A stretch of 64,000 bases of DNA from Blautia caecimuris (GTDB lineage Bacteria; Bacillota; Clostridia; Lachnospirales; Lachnospiraceae): NCBI RefSeq assembly GCF_024622975.1, contig NZ_JANJZT010000017.1:1-64000 (forward strand). Reading direction: 5' to 3'. Shown in pieces: positions 16,560 to 25,870 of this stretch. Made by a program: the position numbers and the translations under genes. Numbering within the stretch: the stretch's first letter is position 1; every line of letters starts with the position of its first letter. The notes beneath the pieces were generated by a model. That model was not told the origin of the DNA. It made no database searches and saw only the letters and a list, made by a program, of their open reading frames with translations.

Positions 16560-18340
16560 GAATTGGCCTCCTTTCCTTTTGCGGGAAGTTCTCCGGTATT
16601 TTGCATTGCGTCATATTTTTTCCTTTCATCGGGAAACTGAGAGAAAAAGATCTCTCTGTATGGGGCGCAGGATTTTAAAAGTTCTTCATGAGTGCCCTGA
16701 CCGGCCAGGGTTCCGTCGTCCAGAACAAGGATCAGGTCAGCCTGACGGATACTTGAGGAACGCTGGGATACAAGAAAAGTGGTTGTTTTGTGGCTGAGCG
16801 TGTGAAGCGATTTTCTCAGGGCTGCATCTGTGGCAAAGTCAAGAGCGCTGGCGCTGTCATCCAGAATGAGGATTTTAGGATTTTTGATCAGAGCCCGGGC
16901 AATGGTAAGGCGCTGGCGCTGGCCGCCGGAAAGATTTTTTCCGTTTTGCTCCAGAGTAAAATCAAGCTGTCCCTGTTTTTTTTCTACGATTTCTTTTGCC
17001 TGTGCCATGGAAAGAGCTTCCCAGATTTCTTCATCAGAAGCATTTTCCCTGCCAAGCTTCATGTTTTCCCGGATAGTACCTTTAAACAGCACGGCCTTTT
17101 GCGGAACAATTCCGATTTTGCTGCAGAGATCTGCCTGAGAATATTTACAAATATCCTGACCGTTAAGAAGAACCGTTCCCTGATCTGCATCATAAAATCG
17201 GGAGATCAGATTCACAAGGGTTGTTTTTCCACTTCCGGTACCGCCGATAATGCCCACCGTCTGGCCTTTTTTTACGGAAAAGCTGATATTGGAAAGACTG
17301 GGAGCCTTGGTTCCGGCATAGGAAAAGGTAACGTCCTGAAAAGCAACTGCGCAGTCTGAGACTGGCTGTGTTTTGGTTTCAGTTACATAATCCATGGAGG
17401 ACTGGACGTTCAGAATATCAGCTACACGGCCTGCACAGGCGGCTGCCTTATTCAGTGTGATGATCAGAGAGGCAAGCTTAATAAGCTCAACGATCATCTG
17501 AGCCATGTAATTGTAAAGAGCTACTGTTTCTCCCTGCTGCATACTGCCCATATTTACCTGGACTCCGGCTGCGCTGATCAGAAAAACAGTGGCAATGTTA
17601 ATGAGAACATAGGTAGCCGGATTCAGAAGCGCAGAAAGCCGTCCCACAAATTCGTTAAGCCTGGTCAGTTCACGGTTACTCTCGTCAAATTCTTTTACAG
17701 CTTCTCTTTCCCGGCAGAAAGCCCGTATCACGCGGACTCCGGTAAGATTTTCTCTTGTAAGACCTGTAACTCTGTCAAGCTTTCCCTGAACTTTACGGAA
17801 AAGCGGAATGCTGAGATACATAATAACAAAAACAACAAGGAAGAGGACCGGGATTGCCACAACAAACACCAGGGCGCAGCGTACATTAATGGTAAACGCC
17901 ATAACCATGGAGCCCAGAACGATAAAAGGGCTGCGAAGCAGCAGCCTGAGTCCCATGTTCAGTCCGTTCTGCACCTGATTGATATCATTGGTCAGTCTTG
18001 TGATCAGGGTGGCGGTTCCAAGACGGTCAAGCTCAGAATAGGAAAGTCCCTGTACATGATCAAACACAGACTGACGAAGCTCTGCGGCAAATCCCGTACT
18101 TGCTTTTGCTGCAAAAAACTGGGCGGTGATACTGACAGTCAGACCTGCGCCTGCCATAAGGATCAGAATCAAAAAGCTCCGGATAATGACACCGCGGTTA
18201 TTTTCTGCAATTCCCACATCGATCATGTGAGCGATCACAACAGGAACCATCAGGTCAAATACAACTTCCAGAAACTTGAAAAAGGGAGCAAGTATGGTCT
18301 CTTTTTTGTAGTTTTTTAAATAGACAGCGAGAGATCGCAT
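16556..18340 (-). CDS. ABC exporter half-transporter, degenerate subunit (pair 1)
   Basis: This 594-residue partner of the next gene has Walker A 'GGTGSGKTT', signature 'LSGGQRQRL' and Walker B 'ILILDDSASALD', where Asp replaces the catalytic Glu. Combined with the 'LSQGQ' of its partner this predicts one degenerate and one working ATP site, as in known heterodimeric exporters. The start at 18340 has GGAGG eight bases upstream. It is divergent from the GNAT gene across about 100 bases. Confidence 0.9.
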   Translation of the reverse strand: MRSLAVYLKNYKKETILAPFFKFLEVVFDLMVPVVIAHMIDVGIAENNRGVIIRSFLILILMAGAGLTVSITAQFFAAKASTGFAAELRQSVFDHVQGLSYSELDRLGTATLITRLTNDINQVQNGLNMGLRLLLRSPFIVLGSMVMAFTINVRCALVFVVAIPVLFLVVFVIMYLSIPLFRKVQGKLDRVTGLTRENLTGVRVIRAFCREREAVKEFDESNRELTRLNEFVGRLSALLNPATYVLINIATVFLISAAGVQVNMGSMQQGETVALYNYMAQMIVELIKLASLIITLNKAAACAGRVADILNVQSSMDYVTETKTQPVSDCAVAFQDVTFSYAGTKAPSLSNISFSVKKGQTVGIIGGTGSGKTTLVNLISRFYDADQGTVLLNGQDICKYSQADLCSKIGIVPQKAVLFKGTIRENMKLGRENASDEEIWEALSMAQAKEIVEKKQGQLDFTLEQNGKNLSGGQRQRLTIARALIKNPKILILDDSASALDFATDAALRKSLHTLSHKTTTFLVSQRSSSIRQADLILVLDDGTLAGQGTHEELLKSCAPYREIFFSQFPDERKKYDAMQNTGELPAKGKEANS

Positions 18341-18388
18341 GTTCTGTTTCCTCCGTTTCTATATAGGGTTTCTCAGGGGGAATCCTGA

Positions 18389-18418
18389 TTGACAACCAAT
18401 ATTATACTCCTGTACAAT
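18389..18418 (+). promoter_or_regulatory. Promoter of the GNAT gene
   Basis: TTGACA (18389-18394), an 18-base spacer and TACAAT (18413-18418) form a near-consensus sigma-A promoter 25 bases before the GNAT start. Confidence 0.65.
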
Positions 18419-18442
18419 GAGATAGAAAAGGAGAAAAAACAA

Positions 18443-18928
18443 ATGAAAATAAGAAAAGCAGAGAGAAAAGATCTTTCCGATATTCTGAGGATTTATACAT
18501 ATGCAAGAGAGTTTATGAAGAAGCACGGAAATCCTGACCAGTGGGGAATGGTTTATCCTTCTCCGGAGCTTGTCCGGGAGGATATGGAAAAGGGAATCTG
18601 TTATGTGTGCACGGAAGAAGAACATATTGCAGGTGTATTTGTGTTTTTTAAGGGAGAGGATCCTACATACCGGGTGATCCGGGAGGGAAACTGGCACAGA
18701 AACAGCCCCTATGGAGTGCTGCACAGAGTGGCGTCTGACGGAAGTATAAAGGGAATCGCAAGGTTCTGTTTTGACTTTGCAAAAGAGAACTGTGATTATC
18801 TGAGAATCGATACCCATAAGGACAACATTCCCATGCAGAACACTCTGGCAAAAAACGGATTCTGCAGATGTGGGATCATTAATACTGACGACGGTTCCCC
18901 GCGAATCGCCTATGACTGGGAAGCCTGA
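18443..18928 (+). CDS. GNAT family N-acetyltransferase
   Basis: This 161-residue acetyltransferase begins 'MKIRKAERKDLSDILRIY', the typical GNAT first strand and helix. It continues with 'YVCTEEEHIAGVFVFFKG' and ends with 'LRIDTHKDNIPMQNTLAKNGF', the C-terminal motif of the fold. The acetyl-CoA loop is weak, around 'VASDGSIKGIARF'. Start ATG 18443 has AAAGGAG upstream. Substrate unknown. Confidence 0.85.
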   Translation: MKIRKAERKDLSDILRIYTYAREFMKKHGNPDQWGMVYPSPELVREDMEKGICYVCTEEEHIAGVFVFFKGEDPTYRVIREGNWHRNSPYGVLHRVASDGSIKGIARFCFDFAKENCDYLRIDTHKDNIPMQNTLAKNGFCRCGIINTDDGSPRIAYDWEA

Positions 18929-18958
18929 GAGAAAAATCTTACAGAGGAGAATTTTATT

Positions 18959-19630
18959 ATGAAGCGAAATGTTACACTGGAAGAAATTTCTGACGGAAAT
19001 TTATATGAAGCAAACGACATGGTAAAGGCAGACTGTCAGGACTGCAAAGGGTGCAGCGACTGCTGTCAGGGAATGGGAGATACAGTGATTCTTGATCCTT
19101 TAGATGTGCACAGGCTTTGTGCGGGATTAAAAAAATCACCGGAGGAGCTTCTGGGAAGTGTTCTGGAGCTGGGAATCACTGACGGAAATATTCTTCCCCA
19201 TCTTGCCATGAGAGGGGAGCAGGAGTGCTGTGTGTTTCTGAACACAGAGGGACGCTGCTCCATACATGATATCAGACCGGGATTCTGCAGACTGTTTCCT
19301 CTGGGACGCTATTATACAGAGGACGGATTTAAGTATATTCTTCAGATCCATGAATGCAAAAAGAAAAACCGTTCCAAGATCAAAGTAAAAAAATGGCTGG
19401 ACACTCCAAATCTGAAACAGTACGAAAAGTTTGTCCTGGACTGGCATAATTTTCTTCTGGATGTTCAGGAGGTGTTTTATGAGACAGAGGATGAGACTTT
19501 GATTAAGAACCTGAATATGTATGTTCTCAGCAGGTTTTATTATACTCCATATAAAGAGGACGAAGATTTTTATCCGCAGTTTTATGTTCGGCTGGAAGAA
19601 GCGAAGAAGCTGTTAGAGCTTGGAGTATAA
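18959..19630 (+). CDS. YkgJ family cysteine-cluster protein
   Basis: This 223-residue protein has the Cys-rich metal-binding core of the YkgJ family: 'CQDCKGCSDCCQGMGDT' near residues 25-40, then 'CCVFLNTEGRCSIHDIRPGFCRLFPLG'. Members are thought to bind zinc or an iron-sulfur centre; function is unproven. GAGGAG lies nine bases upstream of ATG 18959, and the gene follows the GNAT gene by 30 bases, so the two may be cotranscribed. Confidence 0.85.
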   Translation: MKRNVTLEEISDGNLYEANDMVKADCQDCKGCSDCCQGMGDTVILDPLDVHRLCAGLKKSPEELLGSVLELGITDGNILPHLAMRGEQECCVFLNTEGRCSIHDIRPGFCRLFPLGRYYTEDGFKYILQIHECKKKNRSKIKVKKWLDTPNLKQYEKFVLDWHNFLLDVQEVFYETEDETLIKNLNMYVLSRFYYTPYKEDEDFYPQFYVRLEEAKKLLELGV

Positions 19631-19688
19631 CAGAAAAAGAGCAGTTAGAAGAAATGGAACGAAATGGGGAACAGACCTGAAAAAAGTA

Positions 19689-19740
19689 TTGACATTAAAA
19701 TTTTCTGTCTGTATAATATGAAAAAGTTAGGACGCTAACT
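19689..19740 (+). promoter_or_regulatory. Consensus promoter and operator of the MarR-ABC operon
   Basis: TTGACA (19689-19694), a 17-base spacer and TATAAT (19712-19717) are both perfect consensus. Eight bases after the -10 lies AGTTAG-GACG-CTAACT (19725-19740), a perfect 6+4+6 palindrome placed over the expected transcription start. This fits autorepression by the MarR protein encoded next. Confidence 0.85.
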
Positions 19741-19761
19741 AAATAAATTGAGGTGCAGATC

Positions 19762-20256
19762 ATGCAGGATATTGATGAAAAAATAAGGAACATGCATACG
19801 GGAAGACTGGTGAGGATGCTGAATCACCAGCTGAAACGGAATCAGAAGCCTGAGGAGGCTGTGGAGGATGACGAGCTGACGCCGATGCAGAGGCATATAC
19901 TGAATTATATTTTGCTGGAAACTCTTCACAGAGATATTTATCAGAAAAATCTTGAAGAGGAGTTCCAGGTCAGGAAATCTACAGTATCAGGTATTCTCAA
20001 GCTGATCGAAAAAAACGGGTTTATCTACCGGGAAAGCGTAAAAGAGGATGCCAGACTGAAAAGAATCCTTCCCACAAAAAAAGCAGAGGCTCTGCGTCCA
20101 AGTATTCTGGAGCATATTCATGAAACCGAGATCCGTATGACTGAGGGTGTGTCAGAGCAGGATCTTTTTCTGTGCAAAAAAGTTCTTTATCAGATGTGTC
20201 AGAATCTTGCAGAAAAGAACAGGGAGAATAAGGAGGTAGACAGAAAAGATGAATAA
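19762..20256 (+). CDS. MarR family transcriptional regulator (ABC operon)
   Basis: This 164-residue winged-helix regulator has 'ELTPMQRHILNYILLET', a recognition region 'LEEEFQVRKSTVSGILKLIEKNGFIYRE' and the wing 'DARLKRILPTKKAEAL', as expected for MarR. The ATG at 19762 is preferred over the GTG at 19753 because GAGGTG lies just upstream. The next gene, an ABC exporter subunit, overlaps it by eight bases. It likely represses the operon through the palindrome at 19725-19740 and releases on binding a ligand that the exporters handle. Confidence 0.9.
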   Translation: MQDIDEKIRNMHTGRLVRMLNHQLKRNQKPEEAVEDDELTPMQRHILNYILLETLHRDIYQKNLEEEFQVRKSTVSGILKLIEKNGFIYRESVKEDARLKRILPTKKAEALRPSILEHIHETEIRMTEGVSEQDLFLCKKVLYQMCQNLAEKNRENKEVDRKDE

Positions 20257-21982
20257 GACACTTTTACGATCAGTCCGGGAATACAAAAAACAGTCAGTGC
20301 TGGCTCCGTTATTTGTAATCCTTGAGGTCCTGATGGAGGTTCTCATCCCCATGGAAATGGCAAAGATCATTGATGTTGGCATTGCCAAGGGGAATATCAA
20401 CTACATTGTCCAGCGCGGGCTGATCCTTGTGGTCATGGCTATGCTGGCTTTGTGGTTTGGCGTGATCGCAGGAAAAATGGCGGCAGTGGCAGCAGCCGGC
20501 TACGCAAAAAATCTGAGACATGATATTTTTTATAAGGTACAGGAATTTTCTTTTAAGAATATCGATCATTTTTCCACTTCAGGACTTGTTACCAGAATGA
20601 CAACTGATATTACAAACGTGCAGATGGCATACATGATGAGTATCCGTCTTCTTGTAAGGGCTCCGATCATGGTGCTGCTTTCATGGGTCATGACATTAAT
20701 GATCAATGTAAAAATCGCGCTTTTATTCTTGATCGTGATTCCTCTTCTTGGCGGAACCCTTATCTTTATTGCAAAGAAAGCCCATCCCCACTTCGTCAAG
20801 GTGTTTGACGAGTATGATGTGCTGAATAATTCTGTTCAGGAAAACGTAAATGCGTCCCGTGTGGTGAAGGCTTTTGTCAGAGAAGATTTTGAGATCCGTA
20901 AGTTTCACGGAATTTCCAAATATGTGTATGATCTTTTTACAAAGGCGGAAAAAATCGTATCATGGAACTCTCCGGTTATGCAGTTTACCATGTATACGGT
21001 GGTTCTTCTTCTGGTTGCTATCGGAGGAAAGAGCATTGTTTTTGGAAGTATGGCAACAGGAGAGCTTACCAGTGTGATCGTGTATGCGCTTCAGATCCTG
21101 ATGTCCCTTTCCATGGTTACCTTTGTGTTTGTTATGATCATGATTGCAGAGGCATCTACAGACCGTATTACAGAGGTGCTGAAGGAAGTGCCGGAAATGG
21201 CAGATAATGAGGATTCTGTAAAAGAGGTTCCAAATGGAGAAATCGTATTTGACCATGTAAACTTCAGCTATGGAGGAAAGGGCGGAAATCTTTCCCTGAA
21301 GGATATTAATCTTCATATCAAATCCGGTCAGACAGTTGGAATTATCGGCGGAACCGGAAGTGCAAAGTCCACCCTGGTACAGATGATCCCCCGTCTCTAT
21401 GATGTGACAGAGGGAAGCGTGAAGGTTGGCGGAATCGATGTACGTGATTATAACCTGGAAGCTCTGCGGGACCAGGTATCTATGGTTCTCCAGAAAAATG
21501 TGCTGTTTTCCGGTTCCATTTATGAAAACATCCGGTGGGGAGACGAAAATGCCAGTGATGAAGAGGTACAGAGAGTGTGCAGACTGGCTCAGGCAGACGG
21601 ATTTATCAATGAGTTTCCGGCCGGATATAAAACCCAGATCGTTCAGGGAGGAAACAATGTTTCCGGCGGACAGAAGCAGAGGCTCTGTATTGCAAGAGCG
21701 CTTCTGAAAAAACCGAAGATCTTGATTCTGGATGATTCCACAAGCGCGGTTGACACAAAAACAGACGCACTGATCCGTAAGGCATTCCGTGAGGAAATTC
21801 CGGATACTACAAAGATCATTATTGCGCAGCGCGTTGCTTCTATAGAAGATGCGGACCAGATCATTGTTCTGGACGGAGGTGCTGTTGCAGGTGTGGGAAC
21901 CTCTCAGGAGCTTCTTAAAACAAATGAAATCTACAGAGAAGTATATGAATCTCAGGTACGGGGAGGTGAAGAGAATGAATAA
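20249..21982 (+). CDS. ABC exporter half-transporter, degenerate subunit (pair 2)
   Basis: This 577-residue exporter subunit has six helices followed by an ATPase domain. Its Walker A reads G-G-T-G-S-A-K-S-T, with Ala for the usual Gly; the signature is 'VSGGQKQRL' and Walker B 'ILILDDSTSAVD' has Asp for Glu. This marks the degenerate-Walker-B half of a heterodimer. It overlaps both the MarR gene and the next subunit by eight bases, so the three genes form a tight operon. Likely role is drug or peptide export under MarR control. Confidence 0.9.
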   Translation: MNKTLLRSVREYKKQSVLAPLFVILEVLMEVLIPMEMAKIIDVGIAKGNINYIVQRGLILVVMAMLALWFGVIAGKMAAVAAAGYAKNLRHDIFYKVQEFSFKNIDHFSTSGLVTRMTTDITNVQMAYMMSIRLLVRAPIMVLLSWVMTLMINVKIALLFLIVIPLLGGTLIFIAKKAHPHFVKVFDEYDVLNNSVQENVNASRVVKAFVREDFEIRKFHGISKYVYDLFTKAEKIVSWNSPVMQFTMYTVVLLLVAIGGKSIVFGSMATGELTSVIVYALQILMSLSMVTFVFVMIMIAEASTDRITEVLKEVPEMADNEDSVKEVPNGEIVFDHVNFSYGGKGGNLSLKDINLHIKSGQTVGIIGGTGSAKSTLVQMIPRLYDVTEGSVKVGGIDVRDYNLEALRDQVSMVLQKNVLFSGSIYENIRWGDENASDEEVQRVCRLAQADGFINEFPAGYKTQIVQGGNNVSGGQKQRLCIARALLKKPKILILDDSTSAVDTKTDALIRKAFREEIPDTTKIIIAQRVASIEDADQIIVLDGGAVAGVGTSQELLKTNEIYREVYESQVRGGEENE

Positions 21983-23870
21983 GAAACAAAACGGAAAACC
22001 AAAGCTGTCCAAGGATACGTTAAAGACAGCAAAGCGCCTTCTGAAATATGTGACAGAAACCTATAAAATGCGTTTTATCCTGGTGTTTGTCTGTATTCTT
22101 ATCAGCTCTGTGGCAACGATCTCCGTATCTTTGTCCCTGAAATTTTTGCTGGATGATTTTATTATTCCGCTGATCGGACAGCAGAGTCCGAACTTTACAG
22201 AGCTTTACCGGGCGCTTGCAGTTCTGGGATGCATTTTCCTTCTGGGAGTGGTTTCCACCTTTATTTACACCAGAATGATGGTTTATATCGGACAGGGTGT
22301 TCTGAAAAAGGTGAGAGACGATATGTTTGAACATATGCAGACTCTTCCGATCCGCTATTTTGACCAGAGGACAAACGGCTCTATTATGAGTCTTTACACA
22401 AACGATACCGACACTCTGAGACAGATGATCAGCCAGGCAATTCCCCAGGCGCTGATGTCCTTTTTTACCATTATTGTCACTTTTATTTCCATGGTGGCAT
22501 TGAGTCCGCTTCTGACAATTCTGGCTGTTGCAGTTATTTTTGTTATGACTTTTGTTACCAGAAAGATCGGTGGGAACAGTGGAAAGTATTTTGTCAGCCA
22601 GCAGATGTCTCTGGCAGATGTAACCGGCTTTGTGGAAGAGCGCATGAACGGACAGAGAGTTGTCAAGGTATTTAACCATGAAAGAAAATCAGAAGAAGAG
22701 TTTGATAAATTAAACGAAGCTCTTTTTGAAAGCGCTTCCAGAGCAAATACTTTTGCAAATATGATGGGACCGGTAATCGGAAATATCGGAAATCTTCAGT
22801 TTGTTCTTACAGCAGTTCTGGGCGGTTTCCTTTCTGTTATCGGAGTAGGTGGAATCACTCTTGGAGTTATGGCTTCCTACCTTCAGTTTACAAAAAGCTT
22901 TACTCAGCCGTTTATGCAGGTGGCTCAGCAGTTTAACTCCATTGTTATGGCGCTTGCAGGAGCAGAGCGTATTTTCCAGCTGATCGACGAGGAGCCGGAA
23001 AAAGATGAAGGTTATGTGACTCTTGTAAATGCCAGAAAGGACGAAAACGGAAATATTACAGAATGTAAGGAGCGCACAGGAATGTGGGCATGGAAACATC
23101 CTCATTCTGCAGACGGTTCTGTTTCCTATACAGAGCTGACCGGAGATGTTGTTTTTGAGAATGTGACCTTTGGCTACAATGAAGATAAAGTAATCCTGAA
23201 AAATATCAGCCTGTATGCAAAGCCTGGACAGAAGCTTGCTTTTGTAGGCTCTACAGGAGCCGGAAAGACTACGATCACCAACCTGATCAATCGTTTTTAT
23301 GATATTCAGGAAGGCAAGATCCGTTACGACGGAATTAACATTACAAAGATTAAAAAGGATGACCTCCGCCGTTCTCTGGGAATTGTCCTGCAGGATACGC
23401 ATCTGTTTACCGGTACGATTATGGATAATATCCGTTATGGAAAGCTGGATGCCACAGACGAAGAGGTTTACCAGGCAGCGCGCCTTGCCCATGCAGATCA
23501 GTTTATCCAGATGCTTCCTAATGGATATCAGACAATGCTCAGCGGTGACGGTGAGGAGCTTTCACAGGGACAGAGACAGCTTTTGTCCATTGCCAGGGCA
23601 GCAGTGGCAGATCCGCCTGTACTGATTCTTGACGAGGCAACTTCAAGTATTGATACACGAACAGAGAGTATTGTACAAAAAGGTATGGACAACCTGATGA
23701 AAGGACGTACTGTATTTGTAATCGCGCACAGACTTTCCACAATCCGCAACAGTAATGCGATTATTGTTCTGGATCATGGAAATATTATTGAAAGAGGCGA
23801 TCATGAGGATCTGATCAAAATGAAAGGAACCTATTATCAGCTTTATACAGGAAAGCTGGAACTGTCATAA
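21975..23870 (+). CDS. ABC exporter half-transporter, canonical subunit (pair 2)
   Basis: This 631-residue partner subunit has Walker A 'GSTGAGKTT', signature 'LSQGQRQLL' and Walker B 'LILDEATSSID' with the catalytic Glu. The linker between the membrane and ATPase domains is longer than usual because of an insertion around 'RKDENGNITECKERTGMWAWKHPHSADG'. ATG 21975 has GGAGGTGAA upstream and overlaps the previous stop; an open frame extends further up but lacks support. A strong terminator follows. Confidence 0.91.
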   Translation: MNKKQNGKPKLSKDTLKTAKRLLKYVTETYKMRFILVFVCILISSVATISVSLSLKFLLDDFIIPLIGQQSPNFTELYRALAVLGCIFLLGVVSTFIYTRMMVYIGQGVLKKVRDDMFEHMQTLPIRYFDQRTNGSIMSLYTNDTDTLRQMISQAIPQALMSFFTIIVTFISMVALSPLLTILAVAVIFVMTFVTRKIGGNSGKYFVSQQMSLADVTGFVEERMNGQRVVKVFNHERKSEEEFDKLNEALFESASRANTFANMMGPVIGNIGNLQFVLTAVLGGFLSVIGVGGITLGVMASYLQFTKSFTQPFMQVAQQFNSIVMALAGAERIFQLIDEEPEKDEGYVTLVNARKDENGNITECKERTGMWAWKHPHSADGSVSYTELTGDVVFENVTFGYNEDKVILKNISLYAKPGQKLAFVGSTGAGKTTITNLINRFYDIQEGKIRYDGINITKIKKDDLRRSLGIVLQDTHLFTGTIMDNIRYGKLDATDEEVYQAARLAHADQFIQMLPNGYQTMLSGDGEELSQGQRQLLSIARAAVADPPVLILDEATSSIDTRTESIVQKGMDNLMKGRTVFVIAHRLSTIRNSNAIIVLDHGNIIERGDHEDLIKMKGTYYQLYTGKLELS

Positions 23871-23886
23871 AAACACATATAGCTAC

Positions 23887-23968
23887 AAAAAAAGAGACAC
23901 TGCACAGGAAATGGATGTTCCGGGGAGCTTCCCCCGGAGCGCATTTCCGGATGCAGTGTCTTTTTTTG
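23887..23968. terminator. Bidirectional multi-stem terminator
   Basis: AGACACTGCA (23895-23904) pairs with TGCAGTGTCT (23952-23961), flanked by an A-run on the left and a T-run on the right. Two further stems nest inside (GGAAATG/CATTTCC and CCGGGG/CCCCGG). It separates the exporter operon (+) from the convergent phospholipase-D-like gene (-). Confidence 0.85.
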
Positions 23969-24072
23969 TAAATATTTTTAAAAGACAGAAGTAATGATCT
24001 GAGCTGCAGAAGGCTTATTAGAAACAGCCTGATCAATGAAAGGAAGTTTTTTATTCTGCAGACTCAGAAAGA

Positions 24073-25503
24073 TTACAGGAATTTTCTGAGAGGTACAGTA
24101 AGAACCCGAAGAGTCCAGTAGAAGATTTTCTTTCCTGTACTGAGTTTTTTTGGAACATAGTTTTCGCCCTGAATATAGTTTCCGTCAGGTCCCATGGTTT
24201 TACTGTAGGTCTTGTCTGTTTCTGCTTCTTTTCGGATCATGGAATTTAATTTCTCTGAGTCAATGGCAAGCATCAGCTCTGTATCCTGGTAGGTGCTTCT
24301 CATATCCAGATTGTAGGAGCCCACAATACTCATTCTGTCATCGATCAGAACTGCTTTTGTATGGCAGGAATGACCGCCCATAAATTCATAAACCTTTGCG
24401 CCGGTTTTCCAGATTTTTTCTTTCTGGTTCAGATAATCCGTGCATCCCCAGGGGTTTGCTCCGCTGGTAACATCATTGGTAATGATTTCAAGGGGAATAT
24501 TGTTGTCCTTCAGGTCTGTAAGATCCTGGTACATCTCTTTTCCGCAGATGATATAGGGGGTGTAGATAAGCGTTTCTTTTCCCTGAAGCATAAGCTGGTG
24601 GATGGAATACCACATCCAGGGCTCTTTGTTTTCTGCTTCCAGAGGATTGCAGAGAAGGGAAATTTTATTTGTCTCAAAGGTGAGCTTCTGGAAATCCCAG
24701 TCCGTATAAGCCTTCGGATATGTTTCTTTCAGCTTCTGATAACGGTTGTTCAGAGACGCAATACATTCCTGAATTTCATCAGAAAGTTTTTTGCAGGTAA
24801 ACTCCCGGCTGTCCTTCAGAGCCCATATTTTTTCAAAATAAGCTTTGAGCTGATAGAGAGAGGAAGCTTTATTATCTTCTGTCTCATACACAAAAATTTC
24901 TCTGTCAATATTTTTTGATTTGGAGTAATCCCCAAGAAACAGATTGGTTGTATTTCTTCCTCCCAGCAGGAACATCTGATGGTCAATGATCAGATATTTG
25001 TCATGGAGACGGGCCTGCATTTTCCAGGGCTTTAAAGGCGTGAGCGGATTGTAGATGCGAAGAGAAATGTTCTTATGGGAGGCCAGAGCCTGGAACCACT
25101 GGGTTCCTTTTCCCTTTACATCCAGAAAACCGCTGAAGCCGTCAATGATCACCCGGACTTTTACGCCTCTGTCCGCGGCACTCATAAGCGCAGCCATAAC
25201 ATCTTTTCCGCCTTTGTCGGCGTTAAAGTCAAAGGTAGAGAGAATAATTTCCTGCTCTGCCTGTTCGATCATCTGAAGGCGATAGAGAAGAGCGTCTGTG
25301 TTGTCGTTTATGTAGGCAATCCGCTCGCTTCCCGCCTGGGAGCTGTAAAACTCTCTCTGACTGAAGTCATTCTGAAAATTTTCTGAAACTTTTTTGTGCC
25401 GCAGATAAGGCACTGTAAGCAGAGCAATATAGATTAAAATAAGAATAAAAATAATCCTGCCCGGTGTCAGAAGCCCAAAGAAAAACCTGCGTTTCATGTT
25501 CAT
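24073..25503 (-). CDS. Phospholipase-D superfamily protein (cardiolipin-synthase-like)
   Basis: This 476-residue protein has one N-terminal membrane helix (about residues 16-34) and two HKD motifs: 'RLHDKYLIID' in the first half and 'CHTKAVLIDD' in the second, each followed by the usual Gly/Ser-Asn region ('GGRNTTN', 'GSYNLDMRS'). The family includes cardiolipin synthases and nucleases. The single N-terminal anchor, rather than two, makes true cardiolipin synthesis uncertain. It is monocistronic on the minus strand. Confidence 0.85.
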   Translation of the reverse strand: MNMKRRFFFGLLTPGRIIFILILIYIALLTVPYLRHKKVSENFQNDFSQREFYSSQAGSERIAYINDNTDALLYRLQMIEQAEQEIILSTFDFNADKGGKDVMAALMSAADRGVKVRVIIDGFSGFLDVKGKGTQWFQALASHKNISLRIYNPLTPLKPWKMQARLHDKYLIIDHQMFLLGGRNTTNLFLGDYSKSKNIDREIFVYETEDNKASSLYQLKAYFEKIWALKDSREFTCKKLSDEIQECIASLNNRYQKLKETYPKAYTDWDFQKLTFETNKISLLCNPLEAENKEPWMWYSIHQLMLQGKETLIYTPYIICGKEMYQDLTDLKDNNIPLEIITNDVTSGANPWGCTDYLNQKEKIWKTGAKVYEFMGGHSCHTKAVLIDDRMSIVGSYNLDMRSTYQDTELMLAIDSEKLNSMIRKEAETDKTYSKTMGPDGNYIQGENYVPKKLSTGKKIFYWTLRVLTVPLRKFL

Positions 25504-25870
25504 TCACCACTTTCTTTTTTCTAACTGGTATGACAGTTTTATAGTTGTAATGAAACATTCTATGCCAAATCAGGAAAAAAGTAAAGAAGAAAAATGTTAA
25601 TCTTTCGTCAATTTTTTTAGAGGATTCTTTTCATTGTGATTTCAGAGATTTTCTGATATTCTAGTATAGTAACAAGTTTTTCTGATAAAAGAAGGTTTTT
25701 AAAACAGCTTTTATATCAGCAGGCAGGTATGTACTGTACAGCCATATTTTATCTGAATGCAGAAAAAGGTAAAATCGTTCATTGTAAAATGCCTGTGATC
25801 TTAGAAGCTGTAAGTTGGTTACCAAAAATGATTTTATAAAAAATAACAGAAACAGACAGGAGAATAGATA
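25504..25870. other. Intergenic region, no gene found
   Basis: This 367-base AT-rich gap separates the divergent phospholipase-D-like and RsmH-like genes. I see an imperfect inverted repeat (CTGATAAAAG near 25683 and CTTTTATATCAG near 25709) and no convincing ORF, RNA gene or consensus promoter. Confidence 0.4.

Noticed and set aside
20960-22012. Long minus-strand frame of 350 codons
   Set aside because: It is antisense to the intact ABC exporter gene; composition is Cys/His-rich, as shadows are, and it has no start signal.
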